NCBI GenBank assembly: GCA_002706365.1
Contig: PALM01000036.1
Location: forward strand, 1-64,000
DNA: 64,000 nt
Origin: Flavobacteriales bacterium
GTDB lineage: Bacteria; Bacteroidota; Bacteroidia; Flavobacteriales_E; Vicingaceae
Reading direction: 5' to 3'
Shown here piece by piece: positions 7,473-16,982 of this stretch (the stretch's first letter is position 1; every line of letters starts with the position of its first letter). Under the pieces are notes generated by a model. It saw nothing but the letters and a program-made list of their open reading frames with translations, did not search any database and was not told the origin of the DNA. Both the position numbers and the translations under genes were made by a program.

Positions 7473-9872
7473 CTAGAAATCATCATCTCCTGTTTCTTGA
7501 CGCATTTTGCCCCTTCTCTTCTTCTCATTAATGCGATATGTGAAGCTGAGTAAAAATTGACGAGCACGCCATTGAAATTCTGATTCTGTATAGACCTCAT
7601 CAGTCTCAACTATGGATCGTCTTTTTCTGGAATTAAGCACATCTTTTACGCTTGCAACCAAGGTTCCTTTTCCCTTCATCACTTCTTTGGATAGAGAAAG
7701 GTCAAAGGTGTATAGTGATTTTCTCCTTCCTTGTGTAGTGCTTTGAGGAGCTTCATAACGCGCATTCAACTGCAGATCTGTCTTTGGCATGATCTCTAGC
7801 ATAGCTACTAAACGAGAATTCATAGTGATCACATCGTTTTCCAAGACTTGATCTTCATAGCTACCTTCTGTGATTGCTCTGAAAACGTTCACAGAGGCAT
7901 TCATATTGAATTTCTTAGTAAAATCGTAGCTCGCATTGAATTCGAAACCAAAATTGTTCTCTGTAGCTAGGTTAACGGGAAATCTTCTTAGGAAACCATC
8001 TTCATCGGCTACTGTGATTCGCTCTATAACTCCAGTTTTATAACGATAATAGATAGAAGAGAAGAGTGATCCTTTATCGAAGTATTTTAAATAGCCCAGT
8101 TCATATGAGTCGGTAAATTCCGGTTGAAGGTTTGGATTTCCTCCCCAGAGGTTTCTGGCATCACTAAAGGTCTGAAATGGCATCAATAAACGATAACGCG
8201 GACGGTTGATTCTTCTACTATAGCTCAACTGAAGATCGTCTTTATTTTTCAACTTATAAGTGAAATGAGCTGAAGGGAAGAGGTTGAAGTATTCCCAAGA
8301 ATTTCCTTCATCAGTCAGTTTTAGCTCGGTGGCGATGTCGGAGTACTCTCCTCTAAGGCCCACTTGATAGGAGAATCTCTTGATCTCATTTCCAAACATT
8401 GCATATGCTGCATAGATGTTTTCAGTATAGAGAAAGTCGTTATTGAAATCTTCGAGTATTTCGAAGGGATCATCCGGAGATGTCCTTTCTTTTACAAAAT
8501 ATTCGTTCTCGATTGTCCTCAATGTTGTTCTAAAACCAGTTTCAAATAAGCCATTCTCTTTAACCGGCTGTACAAAATCTGATTGAATAAGTATGGTTCG
8601 GTTTGCTTCAAGATTACTTGTCTGCTGTTGTAGTACATCGGGACTCAATGAGCTTGTTTCATCAATATCTGATTCTTCTAAATCATCACTCTCACTCCAT
8701 TGAAAATCGAAAGTCAGTTTCTTATCCTCATCGGCATATGTTCGAGTATAATTGAATGATCCTTCGATGTTTTGGCCGGTTTCCTCTTCTTCATCCTCCC
8801 TTTCCACTAAGCGATACAATTCACTGTTTGCGTAGAGGTCTCGATATTCGTAAGTAGATATATTGAGTTCATCTGAATAACGGTATAAGCCAGCCACGGT
8901 AATGGTATTCCTATCGTTGATGAAATAGTCGGCACCTGCTCTAAAATTCTGAGAAAGGCCACCTCTCTCTCTTTCACTAGTACTTTCAAAAAGGTAAGAG
9001 GTATCTGCATTTTGGAATCTTTGAGTACTCTCTCCACCTCCTGGTGAACGACGATAAGCACCGCCATATGAGGTGAAGAAGTTCGTTTTCTTGCTTCTGT
9101 AGTTTAGATTGAATGAAGCTCTGTAATTATCGGGATATCCTGCAACAGCTTCAACCGAACCATTCAAACCTTTCTGTTTCTCTTTTTTTAGAACGATATT
9201 GATAATACCTACCTCACCTTCGGCATCATAGCGTGCTGATGGATTGGTGATCACTTCCACTCTTTCGATCATATTGCCTTGAAACTGTCTCAATACGTCT
9301 GAAGTACTAGTTCCGGTGATGGAAGAAGGCTTACCATCGATCAATACTCTCACATTCTGGCTACCTCTTAGTGAAACATTACCTTCTACATCTACACTAA
9401 CCGATGGTAGGTTGTCGAGAATTTCTGCTGCATTGGCTCCGGCATTGGCCAGGTTCTTCTCTACATTGAACACTCTTTTATCGAGCTTCAACTCCATCTG
9501 ACTGCGCTCTTCGACAATTTCTACTTCATCTAACAGCTTCGTGTTCGGCTGTAATTGAATGCTTTTAAGGCGAAGATCCTTTCCATTGATCTTTATGTTA
9601 TTCCTTTCTTGACTTTGGTAGGAAAGAAAGGTGATCTGAAGATAGTAGGTTCCATTTAATAATTGGAATTTGAAATTACCATCCAGATCAGTAGCTCCTC
9701 CTTTTACCAAACTGCTGTCGCTCTGGTCATAGACCACAACATTGGCAAAGGGAATAGGCAATCCATTCTCATCAATTACTGTTGAGCTTAAAGTATAGTA
9801 ATCAGCAGATTGAGCATAGGTGTTTCCTATGCCAATCAGCAATATCATAAGAAAAAGAGAAAAGTTCTTCAT
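7473..9872 (-). CDS. Outer membrane beta-barrel receptor (OMP_b-brl_3, TonB-receptor-like)
   Basis: A 799-residue outer membrane protein. Start is the ATG giving MKNFSLFLMILLIGIGNTYAQ, a clean signal peptide; an in-frame TTG seven codons earlier is less likely. A carboxypeptidase-regulatory-like domain follows (VIDENGLPIPFANVVVYD, about residues 30-110), then a plug-like region (RVFNVEKNLANAGANAAEIL, LRGSQNVRVLIDGKPSS, RVEVITNPSARYDAEG), then a long barrel rich in alternating aromatic strands. The C-terminus is a Lys/Arg-rich tail with a final acidic run. This subclass of Bacteroidota receptor has no SusD partner here, and its ligand is unknown. Confidence 0.88.
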   Translation of the reverse strand: MKNFSLFLMILLIGIGNTYAQSADYYTLSSTVIDENGLPIPFANVVVYDQSDSSLVKGGATDLDGNFKFQLLNGTYYLQITFLSYQSQERNNIKINGKDLRLKSIQLQPNTKLLDEVEIVEERSQMELKLDKRVFNVEKNLANAGANAAEILDNLPSVSVDVEGNVSLRGSQNVRVLIDGKPSSITGTSTSDVLRQFQGNMIERVEVITNPSARYDAEGEVGIINIVLKKEKQKGLNGSVEAVAGYPDNYRASFNLNYRSKKTNFFTSYGGAYRRSPGGGESTQRFQNADTSYLFESTSERERGGLSQNFRAGADYFINDRNTITVAGLYRYSDELNISTYEYRDLYANSELYRLVEREDEEEETGQNIEGSFNYTRTYADEDKKLTFDFQWSESDDLEESDIDETSSLSPDVLQQQTSNLEANRTILIQSDFVQPVKENGLFETGFRTTLRTIENEYFVKERTSPDDPFEILEDFNNDFLYTENIYAAYAMFGNEIKRFSYQVGLRGEYSDIATELKLTDEGNSWEYFNLFPSAHFTYKLKNKDDLQLSYSRRINRPRYRLLMPFQTFSDARNLWGGNPNLQPEFTDSYELGYLKYFDKGSLFSSIYYRYKTGVIERITVADEDGFLRRFPVNLATENNFGFEFNASYDFTKKFNMNASVNVFRAITEGSYEDQVLENDVITMNSRLVAMLEIMPKTDLQLNARYEAPQSTTQGRRKSLYTFDLSLSKEVMKGKGTLVASVKDVLNSRKRRSIVETDEVYTESEFQWRARQFLLSFTYRINEKKRRGKMRQETGDDDF

Positions 9873-9890
9873 TAGCTTGCCTAGAGTAGA

Positions 9891-9913
9891 CAAGTGTAAA
9901 CCGCAATGGTTTA
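9891..9913 (-). promoter_or_regulatory. Palindrome overlapping a candidate promoter of the receptor gene
   Basis: TAAACC-GCAAT-GGTTTA at 9897-9913 is a perfect 6-bp inverted repeat lying 25 bases upstream of the receptor ATG. On the minus strand it overlaps TACACTTG (9891-9898), one mismatch from the TAnnTTTG box. There is no T-tract, so an operator is as plausible as an RNA hairpin. Confidence 0.3.
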
Positions 9914-9924
9914 AGGCTACCCCC

Positions 9925-10371
9925 TTATTTTTTTTGCAAAGGGACTAAAAATATAGGAATCTGAACGTCTTTAATTAGGTCGTTAGTAATGCTGCCGACA
10001 AATAATTCCTGAAAGAAGCCTTTTTTCTTATTACCAAGTACCAAAAGATCGATATTGAGCTTATTGATCTCTTCAAGGATCATTTCAGCAGTAGGTCCTT
10101 GAATTAATAAGCCATCGCAATCTATACCACTTGCGCTAATCTTTTCGGCATATCGTTGGATCTGACGATGCTCAGTCTTTAGCTCATCTGCAATTTCATC
10201 CCTAATATATTGTGGACCTGTTTTGTAGCTAACGAATTCCGGATCGGGTTCAGCAATGTGAATCAACCAACACTTGGCTGAATAGGCTTTGGCAAGACCT
10301 ATGGATTGCTCTAGCATTTCTTGACAAAGTTCTTGATCTTCGAGGTCTAAAGTGATGAGTAGATTCTTCAT
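9925..10371 (-). CDS. Universal stress protein (UspA) family protein
   Basis: A 148-residue single-domain Usp protein starting MKNLLITLDLEDQELCQEML. The fold is supported by the first beta-strand with its conserved Asp, the middle ADELKTEHRQIQRYAEKI helix, GPTAEMILEEINKLNIDLLVLGNKKKG and the C-terminal GSITNDLIKDVQIPIFLVP. The last block corresponds to the G2xG9xG(S/T) ATP-binding motif, suggesting a nucleotide-binding member. The physiological role is not specific. The stop codon lies 53 bases upstream of the receptor ATG on the same strand. Confidence 0.85.
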   Translation of the reverse strand: MKNLLITLDLEDQELCQEMLEQSIGLAKAYSAKCWLIHIAEPDPEFVSYKTGPQYIRDEIADELKTEHRQIQRYAEKISASGIDCDGLLIQGPTAEMILEEINKLNIDLLVLGNKKKGFFQELFVGSITNDLIKDVQIPIFLVPLQKK

Positions 10372-10735
10372 TATGCTTGACTTATATGCTCAAATATATT
10401 AATAAGTAGTGATTATCCCTCAAACACTCAATATCATCCTGCATATTGGGTTTGGGTGAAATAATTGAACGATTCACTCATGATCTTTCAGTGGAATTGA
10501 AGGATCTTGTTTTCATTTCAAATCACTCTTTTTTTTACAAGGTAAATTATAAGTTGTCAGGCTGCACGTATTTTCAAGACTTTCAGCTCAATCGATCGAA
10601 TTGTGTTAAAAACTCATTAAGGATCCCTAACATTTCATTAACCGATTTTTAAGTATAGCATTAATTGAATGGAACAAAAACTTCAATTTAAGCACCCTAC
10701 TTTGCATCATCTAATTAAATGAAACTTATACACTT
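10372..10735. other. AT-rich intergenic region upstream of PhoX-like gene
   Basis: This 364-base spacer separates the divergent usp and PhoX-like genes. I see no convincing gene in it; one 68-codon frame (10446-10652, TTG start) lacks any recognisable feature. CATTAA occurs twice about 22 bases apart near 10616-10642. Near the gene, TACTTTG (about 10700) is a one-base-short version of the TAnnTTTG promoter box. The spacer probably holds the control region of the downstream operon, but no operator can be defined. Confidence 0.35.
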
Positions 10736-12208
10736 ATGAACAAATTTTTCAAATATACCATGATGGCTGCATTGGCTATCTCGGTAACGGCCTGTCAGGA
10801 TGATGACGATGATGACGACAATGCGAATCAAAATCCTGCTCCTTCAAATCCAGTAAGTTTTCAGTCGCACTCAACTACTGGAAACTACCTAAAATTAGAT
10901 CCGGCATTTTCTTCAGTGAAAATCTATCCAATCCTTTCTTCTGAGGACCAATTGAGCGAGTCTCCAAACTTCGTTTATGGTTCAATGGCTGATGGTGCTG
11001 GCTTGTTGAAGAACAACGACGGAACTTTCACTTTGATCAATAACATTGAAGCTGATTATTCGATTGCTAGAATCACTCTCGACAAAACTTTCAAGCCGGT
11101 TAAAGGAGAGTACATTTTGAATTCTACTGCTTCAGCTTCTACAGCTCAGTGTTCTGGGTCTATGGTTACTCCTGAAGAGCATGGTTTCGGACCACTTTAC
11201 CTTTCTGGTGGAGAATGGGGTGGATCATCTAAAGGAGTATTTAGAACAGATCCTTATATGAATGCTAGTGGAGCTTCTGCTGCATCAATGATTGCAGGAA
11301 TGGGTCAGTGGTCAACTGAAAACGCTGTTGTTATTGGTAAAGATGCTTATGCAAACAAAACGGTTACTTTCATTGGCGATGATCATTCAGACAATAACGA
11401 GCCATCAGGACAGCTTGGAATGTATGTTAGTGATAAAGGTTCTTTCGCAAACGGAAAACTTTATACGCTAAAAGTGACTTCTCCAGGTATCAACTACGAG
11501 GTTGATATGCAAGAAGGAGTTGCTTACGACATGGAATTTGTTGAAATGACAGAAACTGATATTGCACTTCTAGACGCTGAAGCTAAGACTAAAGGCGCAA
11601 TGGGATTCTCTAGATTAGAAGATATCGATTGGAGAAGAGGTTCTGCAGATAATAATAGAGAGATCTACTTTGCAGTGACAGGAAGATCAAAAGCAGGTCT
11701 AGTTGGAAAAGGAACCAAGTTTGGAAGAATCTACAAAGTAGAGCTTAACGATAATGATCCAACTGCAGCCGGAAAGATCACTTGTATCTTGGATGGTGAC
11801 TTGGTTAGCGGAAATGCTGCTGATTTCCATTCTCCTGATAACATCCTTGTAACTGAGAATTATGCATATATCCAAGAAGATCCGAATGGATATGCAAGCG
11901 AGAAAGCTTCTGCTGATCACTTTGCAAGATTGTATCAGTACAATCTTAATACTGGTGTAATGAAAACAGTATTGGAGTGCGATCAAGTAGCTGCTGAAGC
12001 TGCTGGAGTTGGTACTACTTCAAGTACTTGGGAAATCACTGGTATGATCGATATTTCAGATATCGTAGGAATTAATGAAAGTTACATCTTGATTACCCAA
12101 AATCACGGTTGGGAAGATCCAGGGTTTACAGACCCTAATGCAAACCCTGATTTAACTAATCGTACAGAAGGTAGTCAATTATTTGTAGTTCAAGGTCTTG
12201 CAAGATAA
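10736..12208 (+). CDS. PhoX-like (DUF839) phosphatase-family lipoprotein
   Basis: A 490-residue lipoprotein. The signal peptide ends in SVTAC with Cys20 lipidated, directly followed by seven Asp residues, which resembles the acidic Bacteroidota lipoprotein export signal for surface display. The body matches the DUF839/PhoX beta-propeller family: CSGSMVTPEEHG corresponds to the conserved Cys-Gly...Thr-Pro...Glu block, GFSRLEDIDWRRG to the R-x-E-D motif, and DFHSPDNILVTENYAYIQEDPN to the SPDNL...EDP block. PhoX enzymes are Fe/Ca alkaline phosphatases, but some residues differ, so activity is not assured. It is followed after 6 bases by a cytochrome c peroxidase gene. Confidence 0.72.
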   Translation: MNKFFKYTMMAALAISVTACQDDDDDDDNANQNPAPSNPVSFQSHSTTGNYLKLDPAFSSVKIYPILSSEDQLSESPNFVYGSMADGAGLLKNNDGTFTLINNIEADYSIARITLDKTFKPVKGEYILNSTASASTAQCSGSMVTPEEHGFGPLYLSGGEWGGSSKGVFRTDPYMNASGASAASMIAGMGQWSTENAVVIGKDAYANKTVTFIGDDHSDNNEPSGQLGMYVSDKGSFANGKLYTLKVTSPGINYEVDMQEGVAYDMEFVEMTETDIALLDAEAKTKGAMGFSRLEDIDWRRGSADNNREIYFAVTGRSKAGLVGKGTKFGRIYKVELNDNDPTAAGKITCILDGDLVSGNAADFHSPDNILVTENYAYIQEDPNGYASEKASADHFARLYQYNLNTGVMKTVLECDQVAAEAAGVGTTSSTWEITGMIDISDIVGINESYILITQNHGWEDPGFTDPNANPDLTNRTEGSQLFVVQGLAR

Positions 12209-12214
12209 GAGGAG

Positions 12215-14032
12215 ATGAATTACATAGTTAATCTATTCAAAGGGGCGTGCCTATTGGCATGCCTCTTTTCCGTTTTCTATGCCTGCCGCTCATTGGAGGC
12301 AAATGAACTTAGTGAAGAGCTTTCTAATATTGAGACACTTGAAGCTGAGTACCTGAATTCATTGAATGAACTACATGGAGTTCTGATCAAATTGAGAAGA
12401 TCTCATGACAGGGATTCGATCATGCAGCTTTATCGTTCGGCACGTAAAGAGTTTAAATATGTAGAGAGCCTCTTGTCTTTCAATGACAAGAACAACTACC
12501 TTTCACTTAATCAGCCCAATTTCATGAAGGTAGATGAGGATGCTTTTACAGATATTAAAAGAAAGAAGGCATTTGGTTTTCAAACGATAGAAGAGGAAAT
12601 AGTCGATGAAGCTCCATTGGAAGAGATACATCACGAAGCCACATTTGTTCTGAACAGGATCAACTTAATCAAAGAAAATGTGGAACTGAGATACAAGAAT
12701 TATCACATTTTCTGGATCATCAGAGATCAAGTTGTTAGGGTGGCAACGCTTGGACTCAGTGGCTATGATTCTCCATCTGCGAATTCTTTGATTGAGTCGG
12801 CCTATTCATATGATTTCTTATTAAAAATATTAGAGATCTACAAAGATGAGTTCTCAGATAATGCAATCTATACGAATCTTAAAGATGCATTCACAAGCAG
12901 TGCTACATTGCTTAGAGAATCTTATTTTGATTCTTTTGATAGGTACGACTTCATAAAGAAGCATACGCATACTCAATTGGAGTTATTGAAACTGATGAAG
13001 GAAGATTGGAAGCTAGAATTTCCATTTGAATTGGCGATCTATAGTAATGCAACTTCTCTATTTAGCGATACTACATTCAATATGGACCATTTTTCTTCGC
13101 AGAAAGAAATGAGTAGATTCTCGCCTGATAGAGCTGCTTTAGGCAAGCGGTTATTCAATGATCCACAGCTTTCTTTAGATGGACAAATGAGCTGTGCTAC
13201 TTGTCATCAAAAGAACAAGGCCTTTACTGACGGTTTAAGTGTGTTTGAAGGACAAAAAAGGAATACACCCGCATTGGCTTATGCAGGATTTCAAAAAGCC
13301 TTTTTTTATGATAATAGAGCAGGAAGCTTGGAAGGACAGATCGTTGGAGTAGTGGAGAATGAGCATGAATTCCACACAGATCTAGAGGCAATGACCAAAA
13401 AGATCTTGGCCGATAGCGCTTATGCAGATGTATTTGATTCTACTTATGATGGTATCGTAGATGATCATACGATCAGAAATGCTATTGCAACCTATATTCG
13501 AAGCTTGCAGCCTTATGACTCAAAGTTCGATCGCAATATCAATTCACATGAGAATACGCTCACTGCTCAAGAGAAGTTAGGTTTTAATGTGTTTATGGGT
13601 AAGGCTCAATGCGCTACTTGTCATTTCCCACCGAATTTCAATGGTACAATTCCACCTTACTTCACAGATTCTGAGATGGAGTTGATCGGAGTGCCGGAAA
13701 GTGCCGACTCAGATAAGATAGATGATGATCTCGGTAGATATGAAGTCTTTGGAACCGAAGAGCGAAAGTTCTTCTTCAAAACCCCTGGCATTAGAAATAT
13801 TGCTCTCACAGCACCATATATGCATAATGGAATCTACTCCACTTTAGATGAAGTTGTTGAATTCTATAATCACGGAGGAGGAGTAGGCATGGGAATGGAT
13901 TTGCCATTTCAAACGCTACCAACTGACTCACTGCATCTGACTGAGGAGGAACAAGAAGCCATTATTGCTTTTATGAAAACCCTTACTGATAAGGAATTTG
14001 AGAAATTGGAGACTCAAACGGCAATTAAGTAA
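12215..14032 (+). CDS. Di-haem cytochrome c peroxidase lipoprotein with helical N-terminal domain
   Basis: A 605-residue protein with two parts. A signal peptide ending YAC (Cys24) precedes an alpha-helical region of about 270 residues with no haem motif, possibly imelysin-like. The C-terminal half is a MauG/CcpA-type di-haem peroxidase with CATCHQ (Cys327) and CATCHF (Cys466), plus FYDNRAGSLEGQ, KTPGIRNIALTAPYMHNG and LTEEEQEAIIAFMKTL typical of the family. Such enzymes reduce hydrogen peroxide or oxidise protein substrates in the periplasm. It starts 6 bases after the PhoX-like gene, with AAGAGGAG just before the ATG, so both are likely one operon. Confidence 0.85.
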   Translation: MNYIVNLFKGACLLACLFSVFYACRSLEANELSEELSNIETLEAEYLNSLNELHGVLIKLRRSHDRDSIMQLYRSARKEFKYVESLLSFNDKNNYLSLNQPNFMKVDEDAFTDIKRKKAFGFQTIEEEIVDEAPLEEIHHEATFVLNRINLIKENVELRYKNYHIFWIIRDQVVRVATLGLSGYDSPSANSLIESAYSYDFLLKILEIYKDEFSDNAIYTNLKDAFTSSATLLRESYFDSFDRYDFIKKHTHTQLELLKLMKEDWKLEFPFELAIYSNATSLFSDTTFNMDHFSSQKEMSRFSPDRAALGKRLFNDPQLSLDGQMSCATCHQKNKAFTDGLSVFEGQKRNTPALAYAGFQKAFFYDNRAGSLEGQIVGVVENEHEFHTDLEAMTKKILADSAYADVFDSTYDGIVDDHTIRNAIATYIRSLQPYDSKFDRNINSHENTLTAQEKLGFNVFMGKAQCATCHFPPNFNGTIPPYFTDSEMELIGVPESADSDKIDDDLGRYEVFGTEERKFFFKTPGIRNIALTAPYMHNGIYSTLDEVVEFYNHGGGVGMGMDLPFQTLPTDSLHLTEEEQEAIIAFMKTLTDKEFEKLETQTAIK

Positions 14033-14055
14033 TTGATTTTAGATAGTATTCAAAA

Positions 14056-14090
14056 CAAAAAGGCCCTTGAGAATCTCAGGGGCCTTTTTT
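14056..14090. terminator. Bidirectional rho-independent terminator
   Basis: AAAAAGGCCC ... GGGCCTTTTTT with an internal TGAGA/TCTCA pairing forms a strong hairpin with A-tract on the left and T-tract on the right. It lies between the convergent cytochrome c peroxidase gene and the 14108-15616 gene and can serve both. Confidence 0.85.
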
Positions 14091-14107
14091 ATGAGTTGAA
14101 GTTGATC

Positions 14108-15616
14108 TTAATGATTGAACTTGATCTTTGAGAGGAAATACACATTTCGTTTTCCTTCTTCTTTGTTTTTGATCTTCTGCGAACCGTGGGCAATGAAATA
14201 GTCATCATACCAGTGAATTACTCTTGAGAATGCTCTCTTTTCTTTGCTTTTGTCACCTTCTAAAGTCAATTCGATCTCAGAGGATTCAACATCTATGATT
14301 ACTTCGCCATTCTCAAGATCAAATGACTTTATCACGACCTTATTTCTGTTGCCATAAGCCATTTTTAGCGAACCATCATCTGCTTGTGTAAGTGAGATGA
14401 ATCTTTTTCTACTGAAGGGCTTATAGCCTGGATCAAGATCGAATGTATGATCCCAAACAAGATCACCGCTATTTGAGAATTTGGCAATGACTGCATGAGT
14501 ATATTGATATCCATCAAATACATAGGTTGTGGTAGTCTGAGCTTGTCCGTTCACATAGGTTGTAGTAGTAACTGCACGAGTAGTTTCGTAAAATGCCTCC
14601 CCTACAAAGATGTATCCATCATCTGTTTTGATCACATCATGAGAAGCGATCAGATAGCTAATATTGAGTTCTTTTCCCTTTTTACTTTTGCGCTTTTTCT
14701 TCTTTTCAATCTTTTCTTGTCTACGCTCTGGAAGATAGGATAGGAAATTGTCGAGATCAAGGAAGTTGTAGTACTTCAGGAATTCCAGTTTCTGGTCTTT
14801 CATCTTTCCGATGTACAAACCATTAGAACCGGAACTCTTAGGAGTACTATAAGTACCATTGAAAATATATTCTTCATTGTCAATTCTTGAAGCTGAACTG
14901 CTCATCAACTGATGCTCATCATCAGTTTTAACCTCATAGAATTCTTTTTTTCTTCCTTCATCATCGTATTTGATCACAAAGGTGTTGTGAGACCTCTTGC
15001 TTTCTATTGCTTTGATAAAAAGGAAAACTTCTTTTGAAGCTCCTAGTGTTTGCACTTCCATGATCTTAAGATCTTTCAATTTGAAAGCCGGTACAGAAAT
15101 AGGTAAGATCCTCTTGATACCTGTATTCCAATTGATTCTCCATACTACAGGCTCTCTTTTAAGTTTACCCACAGCGAAGATCACATCGTCTAAAAGGTAA
15201 ATGCTCTTAATAACGGTCTTTTTTGGTAGCTCACCTTTAGTTGATATAATTTCTTCAGTTTCTGATAAGTATGTAATGATCTGAAAATCAGATTTTCCCA
15301 CTTCTTGATACATAGAAACCACTTTTTCTTCGGTTTCAATAGTACCTATGAGGGTTAACTTCTTATCAAGTATCACTTTCTCTTGCTTGTCGAGCTCAAG
15401 ACTTGTATTGTAGAAATCGTAGAACCAATCGCGTTCTCCTTTTTTGGTGTCGTCATCCTTCATAAGCAATAGCATTCCGCGATCGCCCATTGGGTTTATT
15501 TCTTTGAGATCCACATCGTCTTTAAGGTCGATCTCGATTCTCTCTAAGTACTCGATCTGTGCATTGATGAATAAGGGGGATAGTAGCAGGCATAAGGCCA
15601 GTAGTCTTGTTTTCAT
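14108..15616 (-). CDS. Exported protein of unknown function
   Basis: A 502-residue protein with a signal peptide (MKTRLLALCLLLSPLFINAQ) and then a beta-strand rich body, probably propeller-like, with repeated segments such as DEEYIFNGTYSTP, DGYIFVGEAFYE and GSLKMAYGNRNKVV. A very basic stretch (KIEKKKKRKSKKGKE) lies near residue 310. TTTTTYVNGQAQTTTTYVFDG is an internal low-complexity tract. I do not recognise a named family. It ends against the bidirectional terminator and has no same-strand neighbour nearby, so it is probably a single-gene unit. Confidence 0.75.
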   Translation of the reverse strand: MKTRLLALCLLLSPLFINAQIEYLERIEIDLKDDVDLKEINPMGDRGMLLLMKDDDTKKGERDWFYDFYNTSLELDKQEKVILDKKLTLIGTIETEEKVVSMYQEVGKSDFQIITYLSETEEIISTKGELPKKTVIKSIYLLDDVIFAVGKLKREPVVWRINWNTGIKRILPISVPAFKLKDLKIMEVQTLGASKEVFLFIKAIESKRSHNTFVIKYDDEGRKKEFYEVKTDDEHQLMSSSASRIDNEEYIFNGTYSTPKSSGSNGLYIGKMKDQKLEFLKYYNFLDLDNFLSYLPERRQEKIEKKKKRKSKKGKELNISYLIASHDVIKTDDGYIFVGEAFYETTRAVTTTTYVNGQAQTTTTYVFDGYQYTHAVIAKFSNSGDLVWDHTFDLDPGYKPFSRKRFISLTQADDGSLKMAYGNRNKVVIKSFDLENGEVIIDVESSEIELTLEGDKSKEKRAFSRVIHWYDDYFIAHGSQKIKNKEEGKRNVYFLSKIKFNH

Positions 15617-15698
15617 GTTTAGTTAGGTAAAAAATAAAGCCTGCAAATACGCCATTTTTTTACTAATCGATAGAGAGAAGAATACGTTACGATCTTAT

Positions 15699-16829
15699 TT
15701 AAATTCTCCTTTCCAACCAACGCGAAAAGATCAGATCATGCACAAAATACTTGCCTTCTTCCCAGGCTAGCATTTCCTTCTCTTCTAGTGATTTGATGGC
15801 TGTACTCACCGAGCTTGCAGCTCCAAGTTCGTGTGATCTTAGAAAGTTTTTTGCCAAGGGATTTTCTACCCTTCGTTCTTTAGCAATTGCCTTCAATACT
15901 TTCCACTGCATTTTGGGCAGTAGATGAAAGTAATTCGAAAATACTGGGCTCTCCTCTTCCAGAATCTCATTGATCAATTCTTCAAGACTTTCCATACTAG
16001 GCTCTCTGCCCAAACCAAATAGTCTATTGCATAATAGCTGTATGGAGTAGGTCTGTCCTTCCGACCAATAATAGACTCTCTTTAAGATGTCATCGCCGAT
16101 CTCTCTTCCATCTTCATTGAAATGACGCTTTATGAATGGAAAGTATGACGTTCTTGGTATGGGACCAAGAGCAAGCATGCTGCAGCTTTTATAGAACGGA
16201 CGATTACTATCTGAAAACATTGCTGTCATTAACTTTCGATGACTTCCGCTAAAGATGAATCGAAGGGTAGGAAATTCCTGCATGAATGAACGAAAAACTG
16301 CCTCGCCATTCTGTTCCGTATAACGACTCACTTGCTGAAATTCATCAATAGCTATCACCACTTGCTTTTTTCGATTACTCAAGAATTCACCTATACTTCT
16401 CAAACTCTGTTCACCACTTTTCTTGCCGCTAAGTCCTAATGTGAAGTTTGGATGACCACTATGCGGATCAAACGAAAGACTTAAGCCTAAGGCTTGCATT
16501 AGACTGCTAAAGGAATCGCTTATGCTCTTTTCTTCACTACGACCAAAGCGTTTGAATACGGCCTCTACGATCAATTCTACCGCCTGATCCATATTTCTGC
16601 TGGCCAAGAGGTCTATATAGATAACTTCAATTTTCGCCGATTTCTCTTTTTCGCTTAAGAAACGCTTGATCAAAGCAGACTTACCCAATCTCCTCCAAGA
16701 GAAAAGAACTACATTCCTCTCATTGTGTAAATGATTGTTCAATGCAGCCAACTTGCTTTCACGATCACAGAAGTAGTCTGCTGAATGATATCCACCTAGA
16801 ATAAATGGGTTTTTAACCTCCTTTTCCAT
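15699..16829 (-). CDS. AAA ATPase, archaeal-type ATP-binding protein
   Basis: A 376-residue STAND/AAA-like ATPase of the archaeal ATPase type. After GYHSADYFCDRESKLAAL comes the Walker A VLFSWRRLGKSALIKRF (about residues 40-56) and a Walker B VVIAIDEFQQV (about 160-170). The C-terminal 90 residues form a winged-helix-like region (LPKMQWKVLKAIAKERRVENPLAKNF, then a helix-turn-helix and KYFVHDLIFSRWL). Such proteins are widespread with unclear function; some relatives accompany mobile elements. The leader (16830-16890) contains several ACGTAA/CGTAAA copies that could be an operator, but this is not shown. Confidence 0.8.
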   Translation of the reverse strand: MEKEVKNPFILGGYHSADYFCDRESKLAALNNHLHNERNVVLFSWRRLGKSALIKRFLSEKEKSAKIEVIYIDLLASRNMDQAVELIVEAVFKRFGRSEEKSISDSFSSLMQALGLSLSFDPHSGHPNFTLGLSGKKSGEQSLRSIGEFLSNRKKQVVIAIDEFQQVSRYTEQNGEAVFRSFMQEFPTLRFIFSGSHRKLMTAMFSDSNRPFYKSCSMLALGPIPRTSYFPFIKRHFNEDGREIGDDILKRVYYWSEGQTYSIQLLCNRLFGLGREPSMESLEELINEILEEESPVFSNYFHLLPKMQWKVLKAIAKERRVENPLAKNFLRSHELGAASSVSTAIKSLEEKEMLAWEEGKYFVHDLIFSRWLERRI

Positions 16830-16896
16830 AGTTTTTATGTATTTCGTAAATAGCGTTACGTAAAAGACGTAATAAAGATACGATAATTTTTTGAAG

Positions 16897-16920
16897 GATC
16901 GAAGACGGAGGTCGAAGACG
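16897..16920. repeat. Left inverted repeat flanking the four-helix-bundle gene
   Basis: GATCGAAGACGGAGGTCGA at 16897-16915 is the exact reverse complement of 17374-17392 on the other side of the four-helix-bundle gene (19 of 19 bases). It is made of a 13-bp unit ATCGAAGACGGAG and continues as AGACG. Confidence 0.75.
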
Positions 16921-16982
16921 CCCTAAGTATTAAACTTTTGATTTGGAAGATAGAATGTTGTACCTTTTATAAAAGCTTTGAT

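Noticed and set aside
10446-10652. A 68-codon open frame on the plus strand (TTG start) in the spacer before the PhoX-like gene
   Set aside because: Its sequence has no domain, signal or coding-like composition, and it fills only the AT-rich control region. Open frames of this size arise by chance.
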